Translations under genes and position numbers: made by a program | Shown: piece after piece, positions 1 to 5,025 of the stretch | How positions within the stretch are numbered: position 1 is the first letter of the stretch | Layout: every line of letters starts with the position of its first letter | Assembly: GCA_946409885.1 (NCBI GenBank) | Contig: CAMJYF010000174.1 | Span: 1 to 5,054 of the forward strand | DNA from: an uncultured Clostridia bacterium | GTDB taxonomy: Bacteria; Bacillota; Clostridia; Oscillospirales; Acutalibacteraceae | Direction of reading: 5' to 3' | Length of the DNA: 5,054 nt | The notes under the pieces: generated by a model | Databases searched by the model: none | What the model saw: the letters and a program-made list of their open reading frames with translations, nothing else | Told to the model about the DNA's origin: nothing

Positions 1-2543
1 ACAAAGAGATCGAATACGAGGTGATGCGGGACGCGGGAGACACCGCCGTCACCGTCTGCAATATGGAGAACGTGGACCCCGTGGGCGTCCACACCGGCGA
101 TTCCATCGTGGTCTGCCCCTCCCAGACCCTCACCAACAAAGACTATCAGATGCTGCGGGACAGCGCCCTGAAGATCATCCGGGCGCTGCAGATCGAGGGC
201 GGCTGCAACGTGCAGTTCGCGCTGGATCCCCGCTCTTCTCAGTATTACCTCATCGAGGTCAATCCCCGGGTGTCCCGCTCCTCGGCGCTGGCCAGCAAAG
301 CCAGCGGTTATCCCATCGCGCGGGTCTCGGCCAAGATCGGGATCGGTATGGCGCTGGAGGAGATAAGGCTGGCCAACACCTGCGCGGCCTTTGAACCGGC
401 GCTGGATTACGTGGTCACCAAGCTCCCCCGGTTCCCGTTCGATAAATTCACCGACGCGGACCACCGCCTTTCCACCCAGATGAAGGCCACGGGCGAGGTG
501 ATGAGCGTGGGCAGGACCTTTGAGGAAAGCCTGTTGAAAGGGATCCGCTCGCTGGAAACCGGCGCGGACCACCTGTATTTGCGCAAGTTCGACGGGATGA
601 CGGAAAGGGAGCTGTTGACCTACGTCAGCGAGGGCACGGACGACCGCGTGTTCGCGCTGGCGCAGCTCCTCCGTCTGGGGGTCGGTATCGACAGGATCAC
701 GGCGGCGACGGCGATCGACCGATTTTTTATTCAAAAGCTGGTTCATATCGTTGAGGAAGAGAAAACGCTGTCCGCCGCCGTGGGGGACGCGGGAGAACTG
801 CGCGAAGCCAAACGGATGGGCTTTTCCGACGCCGCCGTGGCAAGGCTGTGGGGCACGACGGAGGAGGCGGTCTGTAAGTTGCGCCTGCAAAACGGGATCA
901 CGCCGGTGTACAAGATGATCGACACCTGCGCCTCGGAGTTTGAAAGCTACGTGCCCTATTTCTATTCCACCTATGAGGAAGAAAACGAGTCGGCGGTTTC
1001 CGGCAAAAAAAAGATCGTGGTGCTGGGCGCCGGCCCCATCCGCATCGGGCAGGGCATCGAATTTGACTATTCCACCGTCCACGCGGTGCAGACCATCCGC
1101 CGGGCAGGGTATGAAGCCATCATCATCAACAACAACCCGGAGACCGTCTCCACGGATTACACCTGTTCCGACAAGCTCTACTTCGAGCCGCTCCACATCG
1201 AGGACGTGATGAACGTGATCCGGCATGAGCGGCCGGAGGGCGTGATCGCCACGCTGGGCGGGCAGACGGCCATCAATCTGGCCCCGGCCCTGCGCGCGCG
1301 GGGCGTGAAGCTCATCGGCACGGACTGCGCCGCCATCGAGCGGGCGGAGGACCGGGACCTGTTTGAAAAGCTGCTGCTTTCGCTCCACATCCCCCAGCCG
1401 AAGGGCCGGGCCGTAACCAGCGTGGAGGCGGGCGTGGCCGCCGCGCGGGAGATCGGTTACCCCGTGCTGGTGCGCCCCAGCTTTGTGCTGGGCGGCCGGG
1501 CCATGCAGATCGTGGCCAAGGAAGAAGATCTGCGGACCTATCTGCGCACTGCCGTTGCCATCGACGAGGACAAGCCCGTGCTGGTGGACCACTACATCCG
1601 TGGCAAGGAGGTGGAGGTGGACGCGGTCTGCGACGGGCGCAGCGTGTTCGTGCCGGGCATCATGGAGCTGGTGGAGCGCACCGGCGTCCATTCCGGCGAT
1701 TCCGTCAGCGTCTATCCGCCCTTCAGCCTTTCCTTACGGGTGAAGAGCAAGATTCTGGAATATACCGAAAAACTGGGGCTGGGCATCGGCATCGTGGGCC
1801 TGTTCAATATCCAGTTCATTGTGGACGGCAATGAGGACGTGTACATCATCGAGGTCAACCCCCGCTCCTCCCGCACCGTTCCGTTTTTGTCCAAGGCCAC
1901 GGGGTACCCGCTGGCGGATATCGGCACGGCGGCCATGCTGGGGCTGACCCTGCCGGAGCAGGGGATCTTTTCCATCTATCCGCCGGAAAAGGACCGCTGG
2001 TACGTGAAGGTCCCGGCGTTTTCCTTCTCGAAGCTGGGCGGGCTGGATGGCTATCTCTCCCCGGAGATGAAATCCACCGGCGAAGCCATCGGCTACGACG
2101 ACAAGCTTCACCGGGCCGCCTACAAGGCGCTGACCGCCTCCGGCATGACGCTGAAAAAATACGGCACGGTGCTGGTGAGCGTGGCCGACGAGGACAAGGA
2201 GGAGACGGTGCCCCTGATCCGCCGGTTTTACGAGATGGGCTTCAACATTGAGGCGACCACCCTGACCGGGGAGGCGCTGAAGGCCAACGGCATCCGCACC
2301 CGCATCCGCCGCAAGCCCAGCGAGGGCAGCGACGAGGTGCTGGAATCCCTCCGGGCGGGGTACGTGAGCTACGTGGTCAACACCCGTGCGGTGCTCTCCG
2401 GCGTCCACTACGGCGACGGCGCCGCCATCCGCCGCTGCGCCGCCCAGCAGGGCGTTGCCATGCTCACGTCTCTTGACACGGTGCGGATGCTGCTGGACGT
2501 GCTGGAGGAATCCACGCTGGGGATCTCGACGATCGACGAATGA
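1..2543 (+). CDS. carB: Carbamoyl phosphate synthetase large subunit (5'-truncated by window edge)
   Basis: CarB makes carbamoyl phosphate from bicarbonate, two ATP and ammonia channelled from the glutaminase subunit CarA; the product feeds pyrimidine and arginine synthesis in the cytosol. The frame is open from the first complete codon (base 3), and 846 residues are visible. The first visible residues, KEIEYEVMRD, align with E. coli CarB from about residue 210, so roughly 209 N-terminal residues are missing and the full protein would be near 1,055 aa, normal for the family. Counting from base 3, the remainder of the first ATP-grasp half includes HTGDS (about 30) and IEVNPRVSRSSA with metal ligands E85 and N87. 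The oligomerisation domain spans about 196-334. The second ATP-grasp half runs about 335-705, with RPSFVLGGRAM (491-501) and EVNPRSSRTVPF (from 617). The MGS-like allosteric domain is about 715-840. I see no frameshift. No U-tract terminator follows the stop; the REP-like cluster begins 3 bp after it. Confidence 0.97.
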   Translation, partial: KEIEYEVMRDAGDTAVTVCNMENVDPVGVHTGDSIVVCPSQTLTNKDYQMLRDSALKIIRALQIEGGCNVQFALDPRSSQYYLIEVNPRVSRSSALASKASGYPIARVSAKIGIGMALEEIRLANTCAAFEPALDYVVTKLPRFPFDKFTDADHRLSTQMKATGEVMSVGRTFEESLLKGIRSLETGADHLYLRKFDGMTERELLTYVSEGTDDRVFALAQLLRLGVGIDRITAATAIDRFFIQKLVHIVEEEKTLSAAVGDAGELREAKRMGFSDAAVARLWGTTEEAVCKLRLQNGITPVYKMIDTCASEFESYVPYFYSTYEEENESAVSGKKKIVVLGAGPIRIGQGIEFDYSTVHAVQTIRRAGYEAIIINNNPETVSTDYTCSDKLYFEPLHIEDVMNVIRHERPEGVIATLGGQTAINLAPALRARGVKLIGTDCAAIERAEDRDLFEKLLLSLHIPQPKGRAVTSVEAGVAAAREIGYPVLVRPSFVLGGRAMQIVAKEEDLRTYLRTAVAIDEDKPVLVDHYIRGKEVEVDAVCDGRSVFVPGIMELVERTGVHSGDSVSVYPPFSLSLRVKSKILEYTEKLGLGIGIVGLFNIQFIVDGNEDVYIIEVNPRSSRTVPFLSKATGYPLADIGTAAMLGLTLPEQGIFSIYPPEKDRWYVKVPAFSFSKLGGLDGYLSPEMKSTGEAIGYDDKLHRAAYKALTASGMTLKKYGTVLVSVADEDKEETVPLIRRFYEMGFNIEATTLTGEALKANGIRTRIRRKPSEGSDEVLESLRAGYVSYVVNTRAVLSGVHYGDGAAIRRCAAQQGVAMLTSLDTVRMLLDVLEESTLGISTIDE

Positions 2544-2546
2544 CAG

Positions 2547-2572
2547 GTAGCGCGGCACCTCAGTGCCGCTGT
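2547..2572 (+). repeat. REP-like repeat A (+ orientation)
   Basis: The repeat has head GTAGC, then a 7-bp stem GCGGCAC/GTGCCGC (2552-2558 with 2563-2569) closed by the loop CTCA. It begins 3 bp after the carB stop codon. No T-run follows, so it is not a standard intrinsic terminator, although it could slow 3' exonucleases on carB mRNA. Its perfect reverse complement is at 2744-2769. Confidence 0.75.
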
Positions 2573-2590
2573 GAGGAAAAGTAACATCAC

Positions 2591-2613
2591 GTAGCACGGC
2601 GCATTGCGCCGTC
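2591..2613 (+). repeat. REP-like repeat B (+ orientation)
   Basis: The repeat has the same GTAGC head as repeat A, then a 7-bp stem ACGGCGC/GCGCCGT (2596-2602 with 2606-2612) and the loop ATT. Compared with repeat A, two stem positions differ and both differences are compensated on the opposite arm, so pairing is kept. The perfect reverse complement is at 2704-2726. Confidence 0.75.
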
Positions 2614-2656
2614 TGATCGTTCGATATAGGAAAAAGTGATCAGCAGAAAGATTACA

Positions 2657-2690
2657 TTGACAATTATTCCTTTTTCAACAGTGATACTAT
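2657..2690 (+). promoter_or_regulatory. Possible weak promoter in the core of the repeat cluster, reading toward dapF
   Basis: A perfect TTGACA lies at 2657-2662 in the AT-rich core. No good -10 box lies at the ideal distance: GATACT (2683-2688) is 20 bp away. TGATACTAT (2682-2690) resembles an extended -10 (TG-N-TACTAT) that could work with a poor -35. The dap pair needs a promoter somewhere in this gap unless carB transcripts read through. This is a candidate only. Confidence 0.28.
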
Positions 2691-2703
2691 GGGAAACGGC
2701 TCC

Positions 2704-2726
2704 GACGGCGCAATGCGCCGTGCTAC
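2704..2726 (-). repeat. REP-like repeat B' (- orientation)
   Basis: This is the exact reverse complement of 2591-2613. Read on the - strand it starts GTAGC and folds into a 7-bp stem with a 3-nt loop. It is enclosed by a further 7-bp inverted repeat ACTATGG (2686-2692) and CCATAGT (2726-2732), which could lengthen the structure. Confidence 0.75.
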
Positions 2727-2743
2727 CATAGTTGTTTGCGTGG

Positions 2744-2769
2744 ACAGCGGCACTGAGGTGCCGCGCTAC
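2744..2769 (-). repeat. REP-like repeat A' (- orientation)
   Basis: This is the exact reverse complement of 2547-2572 over 26 bp. Read on the - strand it starts GTAGC and folds into the same 7-bp stem with a 4-nt loop. It ends 68 bp before the dapF start codon. Confidence 0.75.
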
Positions 2770-2823
2770 GGCATGGAAAAGATGTTGCTGTACATTCATA
2801 CTGATCGTTATCAATGAGAGAAC

Positions 2824-2829
2824 AGGAGG
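2824..2829 (+). promoter_or_regulatory. Ribosome binding site that fixes the dapF start
   Basis: AGGAGG lies 8 nt before the ATG at 2838. An in-frame ATG at 2814 lies upstream of this site and would add eight residues (MREQEEAT) not seen in the DapF family, so 2838 is the start to use. Confidence 0.88.
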
Positions 2830-2837
2830 AAGCGACA

Positions 2838-3626
2838 ATGCACTTCACCAAAATGCACGGCCTGGGCAATGATTATTTATACGTTTACGGCGAGGCGCCG
2901 GAGGATATCGCGGCGCTGTCGAGGAGGCTTTCTGACCGGCATTTCGGCGCGGGAAGCGACGGCATGATCTATATTTCCCCCTCTGACGCGGCCGATTTTA
3001 AAATGCGTATCTTCAACGCGGACGGGAGCGAGGCCATGATGTGCGGCAACGGCATCCGCTGCGTGGGCAAGTACGTCTACGACAAGGGCTATACGGATAA
3101 AACCTATCTGAAAATCGAAACGCTGTCCGGGGTGAAGCGCCTGCAATTGCACGTCGCGGGCGGCGCGGTGAAAAGCGTCACCGTGGATATGGGACAAGCC
3201 GTGGCGCAGCCGGAACGGCAGCTTTCCGTCAACGGAAAGGAATATACCTATACGCCGGTTTCCGTGGGTAATCCTCACGCCGTTATCTTTACGGACGCGG
3301 TCAACGCGGTGCCGCTGGAGACGCTGGGCCCGGCCATTGAGCGCCACCCGGATTTTCCCGGTGGGGTGAACGTGGAGTTCGTGCAGGTCCTCTCCGATAC
3401 CGCGCTGCGGATGCGGGTCTGGGAGCGGGGCAGCGGCGTGACCATGGCCTGCGGCACCGGCTCCTGCGCCAGCGTGGCGGCGGCGGTCAAAAACGGGTAT
3501 TGCCGCGCCGGTCAGCCGGTAACGGTAATGCTTGACGGCGGCACGCTGGAAATCACGGTTTCGGAGGCGGGTGAAGTCACCATGACCGGCCCCGCCGAAA
3601 CGGTCTATGAGGGGGAAACGGCATGA
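2838..3626 (+). CDS. dapF: Diaminopimelate epimerase
   Basis: DapF interconverts LL- and meso-diaminopimelate without a cofactor, using two cysteines as acid and base. The product is the lysine precursor and usually the peptidoglycan cross-linking residue. The protein has 262 aa, slightly shorter than the ~274 aa of the E. coli and H. influenzae enzymes. It opens with the family's MHFTKMHGLGNDY. The first catalytic cysteine is C69 in MMCGNGIRC (67-75) and the second is C205 in ACGTGSC (204-210). Substrate-binding residues expected from the family are in place: N11, N60 (FNADGSE), N145 (GNPH), N178 (VNVEF), and E196-R197 (WERGSG). Both halves of the two-fold symmetric fold are complete. The stop overlaps the next start as ATGA, implying translational coupling to the dapL-type gene, which would supply its substrate. 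Identity is secure. Confidence 0.97.
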   Translation: MHFTKMHGLGNDYLYVYGEAPEDIAALSRRLSDRHFGAGSDGMIYISPSDAADFKMRIFNADGSEAMMCGNGIRCVGKYVYDKGYTDKTYLKIETLSGVKRLQLHVAGGAVKSVTVDMGQAVAQPERQLSVNGKEYTYTPVSVGNPHAVIFTDAVNAVPLETLGPAIERHPDFPGGVNVEFVQVLSDTALRMRVWERGSGVTMACGTGSCASVAAAVKNGYCRAGQPVTVMLDGGTLEITVSEAGEVTMTGPAETVYEGETA

Positions 3627-4816
3627 TACAGCTGAACACGCACTACGCGGAACTGAAGGACTCCTATCTCTTTGCGGGCATCGCCCAAAAGACGCGGGAC
3701 TATCTCGCAAACCATCCGGGGCAGAAGCTCTACCGCATGGGCATCGGGGACGTGTCACAGCCCCTGTGCCCGGCGGTGATCGAAGCGCTGCACGGGGCGG
3801 TGGAGGAGCAGGCGAACGCGGCCACCTTCCACGGCTACCAGCCGGAATGCGGCGCGCCCTTTTTCCGGGAGGCCGTCGCCGCCCACTACGCCGCCCGTGG
3901 CGCAGCGCTCTCCCCGGAGGAGGTCTTCGTTTCCTCCGGCGCCAGCGACGAGCTGGGGGATATTCTGGACCTGTTCGCCCCGGAAACCCCGGCCATGGTG
4001 CTGGAACCCGCCTATCCGGCCTATCTGGACGCCAGCGTCATCGCGGGCCGGAAAATCATCCACGTCCCGGCCTCCGCCGAAAACGGCTTTCTGCCTTTGC
4101 CGCCGGAGACGAATGAAGCGGCGCTCATCTATCTGTGTTCCCCCAACAACCCCACCGGCGCGGTGTTCGGCAGGGATGCGCTGCAATCGTGGGTGGACTA
4201 CGCCAACAAGACCGGCGCCGTCATTCTGTTCGACGCCGCCTATGAGGCCTATATCGAGGATCCCGCCCTGCCCCACAGTATTTTTGAACTGGACGGCGCG
4301 GAGACCTGCGCCATCGAGATCTGCTCCCTCTCCAAAACGGCGGGCTTCACCGGCACGCGCCTGGGCTATACCGTCATCCCGAAGACGCTCACCCGGCAGG
4401 GCCTGTCCCTGAACGCCATGTGGGTCCGCAACCGCACCACCAAGACCAACGGCGTCTCTTATCTGCTGCAAAAGGGCGGCGCGGCGGTCTTCACGCCGGA
4501 GGGGCAGCGGCAGATCAAAGAGCAGATCGCCCTGTATAAGCGCAACGCCCGCACGCTGACCCAGGCGCTGGACGCCTGCGGCGTCCGGTATACCGGCGGT
4601 CAGAACGCGCCGTATATCTGGCTGAAATGCCCGAATGGCATGGGCAGCTGGGAATTTTTTTCTTACCTGCTGAATGAGATACAGGTGGTGGGCACCCCCG
4701 GCGAGGGCTTCGGCCGCTGCGGGGAGGGGTTCTTCCGTTTTTCCACCTTCGCCAGCCCCGCGGATACCACCGAAGCGGCCAGGCGGCTGCTGCAACTGCT
4801 CGGCGGCAGGGCATAA
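3623..4816 (+). CDS. dapL: LL-diaminopimelate aminotransferase-type PLP enzyme (divergent DapL)
   Basis: DapL converts tetrahydrodipicolinate plus glutamate directly to LL-diaminopimelate, bypassing the succinylase and acetylase routes. The 397-aa protein is a fold-type I aminotransferase. DapL hallmarks are GIGDVSQPL (40-48), PNNPTG (174-179), FDAAYEAYI with D204 and Y207 (203-211), SLSKTAGFTGTR with the Schiff-base lysine K238 and R246 (235-246), TNGVSY (275-280), APYIWLK (329-335) and the substrate-carboxylate arginine R372 (FFRFSTF). Spacing from K238 to R372 matches Arabidopsis DapL. Two oddities stand out: the usual SDG(A/S)K(C/S)D segment reads SSGASDE (104-110), and the stretch after AGRK (141-144) is about ten residues shorter than usual. 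The start is supported by GAGGGGG at 3609-3615 and by the 4-bp overlap with dapF. That coupling favours a diaminopimelate role. A related aminotransferase of different specificity cannot be excluded. Confidence 0.87.
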   Translation: MIQLNTHYAELKDSYLFAGIAQKTRDYLANHPGQKLYRMGIGDVSQPLCPAVIEALHGAVEEQANAATFHGYQPECGAPFFREAVAAHYAARGAALSPEEVFVSSGASDELGDILDLFAPETPAMVLEPAYPAYLDASVIAGRKIIHVPASAENGFLPLPPETNEAALIYLCSPNNPTGAVFGRDALQSWVDYANKTGAVILFDAAYEAYIEDPALPHSIFELDGAETCAIEICSLSKTAGFTGTRLGYTVIPKTLTRQGLSLNAMWVRNRTTKTNGVSYLLQKGGAAVFTPEGQRQIKEQIALYKRNARTLTQALDACGVRYTGGQNAPYIWLKCPNGMGSWEFFSYLLNEIQVVGTPGEGFGRCGEGFFRFSTFASPADTTEAARRLLQLLGGRA

Positions 4817-4829
4817 AAAACGGCCCAAA

Positions 4830-4857
4830 AAAAACGGTTCCGTAAAAACCGGTTTTT
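4830..4857 (+). terminator. Intrinsic terminator after dapL, possibly bidirectional
   Basis: It starts 14 bp after the dapL stop. The 5' arm AAAAACGGTT (4830-4839) pairs with AACC-G-GTTTTT (4847-4857) with one bulged G at 4851 and a 7-nt loop. The 3' arm ends in five Ts. The A-run at 4827-4834 would give a U-tract in the other direction. The stem is AT-rich and imperfect, so its strength is uncertain. Confidence 0.6.
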
Positions 4858-4898
4858 GTCAATTATCGTCAAACTTTTCACAATCCGCGAAAAATCAG

Positions 4899-4926
4899 TT
4901 GACATTTTCCCGGACCGGCGTATAAT
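4899..4926 (+). promoter_or_regulatory. Strong sigma-70/sigma-A-type promoter for the downstream leader RNA
   Basis: A perfect -35 TTGACA (4899-4904) and a perfect -10 TATAAT (4921-4926) are separated by 16 bp. Transcription should start about 6-8 nt later, near 4932-4934, only a few bases before the first hexaloop hairpin at 4937. The AT-rich stretch 4856-4898 upstream has no clear operator. A consensus promoter followed at once by a terminator fits control by antitermination rather than at initiation. Confidence 0.88.
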
Positions 4927-4936
4927 AAGAGACAGA

Positions 4937-4954
4937 AAAGGCAACGGCGTCTTT
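4937..4954 (+). promoter_or_regulatory. First ANTAR-type hexaloop hairpin (P1, antiterminator)
   Basis: The stem AAAGGC (4937-4942) pairs with GTCTTT (4949-4954) through six pairs, one of them G-U. The loop AACGGC (4943-4948) has A1 and G4. The whole 3' arm, plus the last loop base, is reused as the start of the terminator's 5' arm. Confidence 0.78.
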
Positions 4955-4985
4955 GAACAGGTTTGTTCAAGGACGTTTTTCTTTT
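4948..4985 (+). terminator. Intrinsic terminator T1 inside the leader, competing with hairpin P1
   Basis: An 11-bp uninterrupted stem with one G-U pair (4948-4958 with 4965-4975) closes a 6-nt loop AGGTTT and is followed by TTTTTCTTTT (4976-4985). It overlaps hairpin P1 over 4948-4954, so the RNA can form one or the other. It lies about 15 nt from the predicted transcription start, so the default transcript would be very short (about 45-50 nt). Confidence 0.85.
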
Positions 4986-5007
4986 CGCTTTGAAAACAGC
5001 ATCACAT

Positions 5008-5023
5008 AAGGCAAAGGCGTCTT
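5008..5023 (+). promoter_or_regulatory. Second ANTAR-type hexaloop hairpin (P2)
   Basis: The stem AAGGC (5008-5012) pairs with GTCTT (5019-5023) through five pairs, one of them G-U. The loop AAAGGC (5013-5018) has A1 and G4. It matches P1 closely in sequence but the stem is one pair shorter, because T at 5007 faces T at 5024. Confidence 0.75.
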
Positions 5024-5025
5024 TT

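Larger units (their letters stand above)
2547..2769. repeat. BIME-like cluster of four REP-like hairpin repeats (A-B-B'-A')
   Basis: This 223-bp block fills most of the carB-dapF gap. Two GTAGC-headed hairpin repeats lie on the + strand (A, B), and their exact reverse complements lie on the - strand (B', A'), nested symmetrically around an AT-rich core of about 90 bp. A pairs with A' over 26 perfect bp (2547-2572 with 2744-2769), and B with B' over 23 perfect bp (2591-2613 with 2704-2726). The spacers between A and B and between B' and A' are not complementary, so this is not one long inverted repeat. A GTAG tetranucleotide directly 5' of a short GC-rich palindrome is the known signature of REP sequences mobilised by RAYT (Y1, IS200/IS605-like) transposases. 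No transposase and no clear target-site duplication is visible here. An alternative is a MITE with compound terminal inverted repeats. Assignment as REP/BIME is inference; the repeats themselves are seen directly. Confidence 0.7.

Noticed and set aside
2547..2572. Repeat A as the rho-independent terminator of carB
   Set aside because: The GC-rich hairpin is well placed, but it is followed by GTGAGGAAAAG with no T-run, and the same unit recurs in the gap in both orientations.
1734..2597. Long open frame on the - strand opposite carB (287 codons)
   Set aside because: It lies antisense to clearly conserved CarB sequence. Its product is low-complexity in composition (rich in H, R, G, A), as expected from GC-rich codon usage read on the other strand.
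2630..2676. 7-bp inverted repeat GAAAAAG/CTTTTTC in the core of the cluster as an operator or terminator
   Set aside because: It is AT-only apart from its ends, has a 33-nt loop and no extension on either side; it is too weak to support.
2613..2809. 9-bp direct repeat CTGATCGTT at 2613-2621 and 2801-2809, as a target-site duplication
   Set aside because: The copies do not flank the repeat cluster symmetrically (one is inside it), and a 9-mer match in a ~300-bp region has an appreciable chance probability.
2785..2813. Promoter near dapF using TTGCTG and TTATCA
   Set aside because: The -10 hexamer matches the consensus at only one position at the correct 17-bp spacing.
2814..2837. Upstream ATG as the dapF start
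   Set aside because: It lies before the AGGAGG site and adds residues absent from the family; ATG 2838 has ideal spacing and gives the canonical N-terminus.
2587..2838. 83-codon open frame on the - strand across the repeat cluster
   Set aside because: It is built from the hairpin repeats and spacers, has no convincing ribosome site and no recognisable domain; an open frame of this length can occur by chance.
2877..3758. Long open frame on the - strand opposite dapF (293 codons)
   Set aside because: It is an antisense shadow of a gene with all catalytic motifs. The product is Arg/His-rich with no recognisable motif.
3755..4828. Long open frame on the - strand opposite dapL (357 codons)
   Set aside because: It is an antisense shadow of a complete aminotransferase, with compositional bias only and no family motif.
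4959..4964. Loop AGGTTT of terminator T1 as a third ANTAR hexaloop
   Set aside because: It is six nucleotides with A at position 1 but has T rather than G at position 4, and the hairpin is an 11-bp terminator stem.
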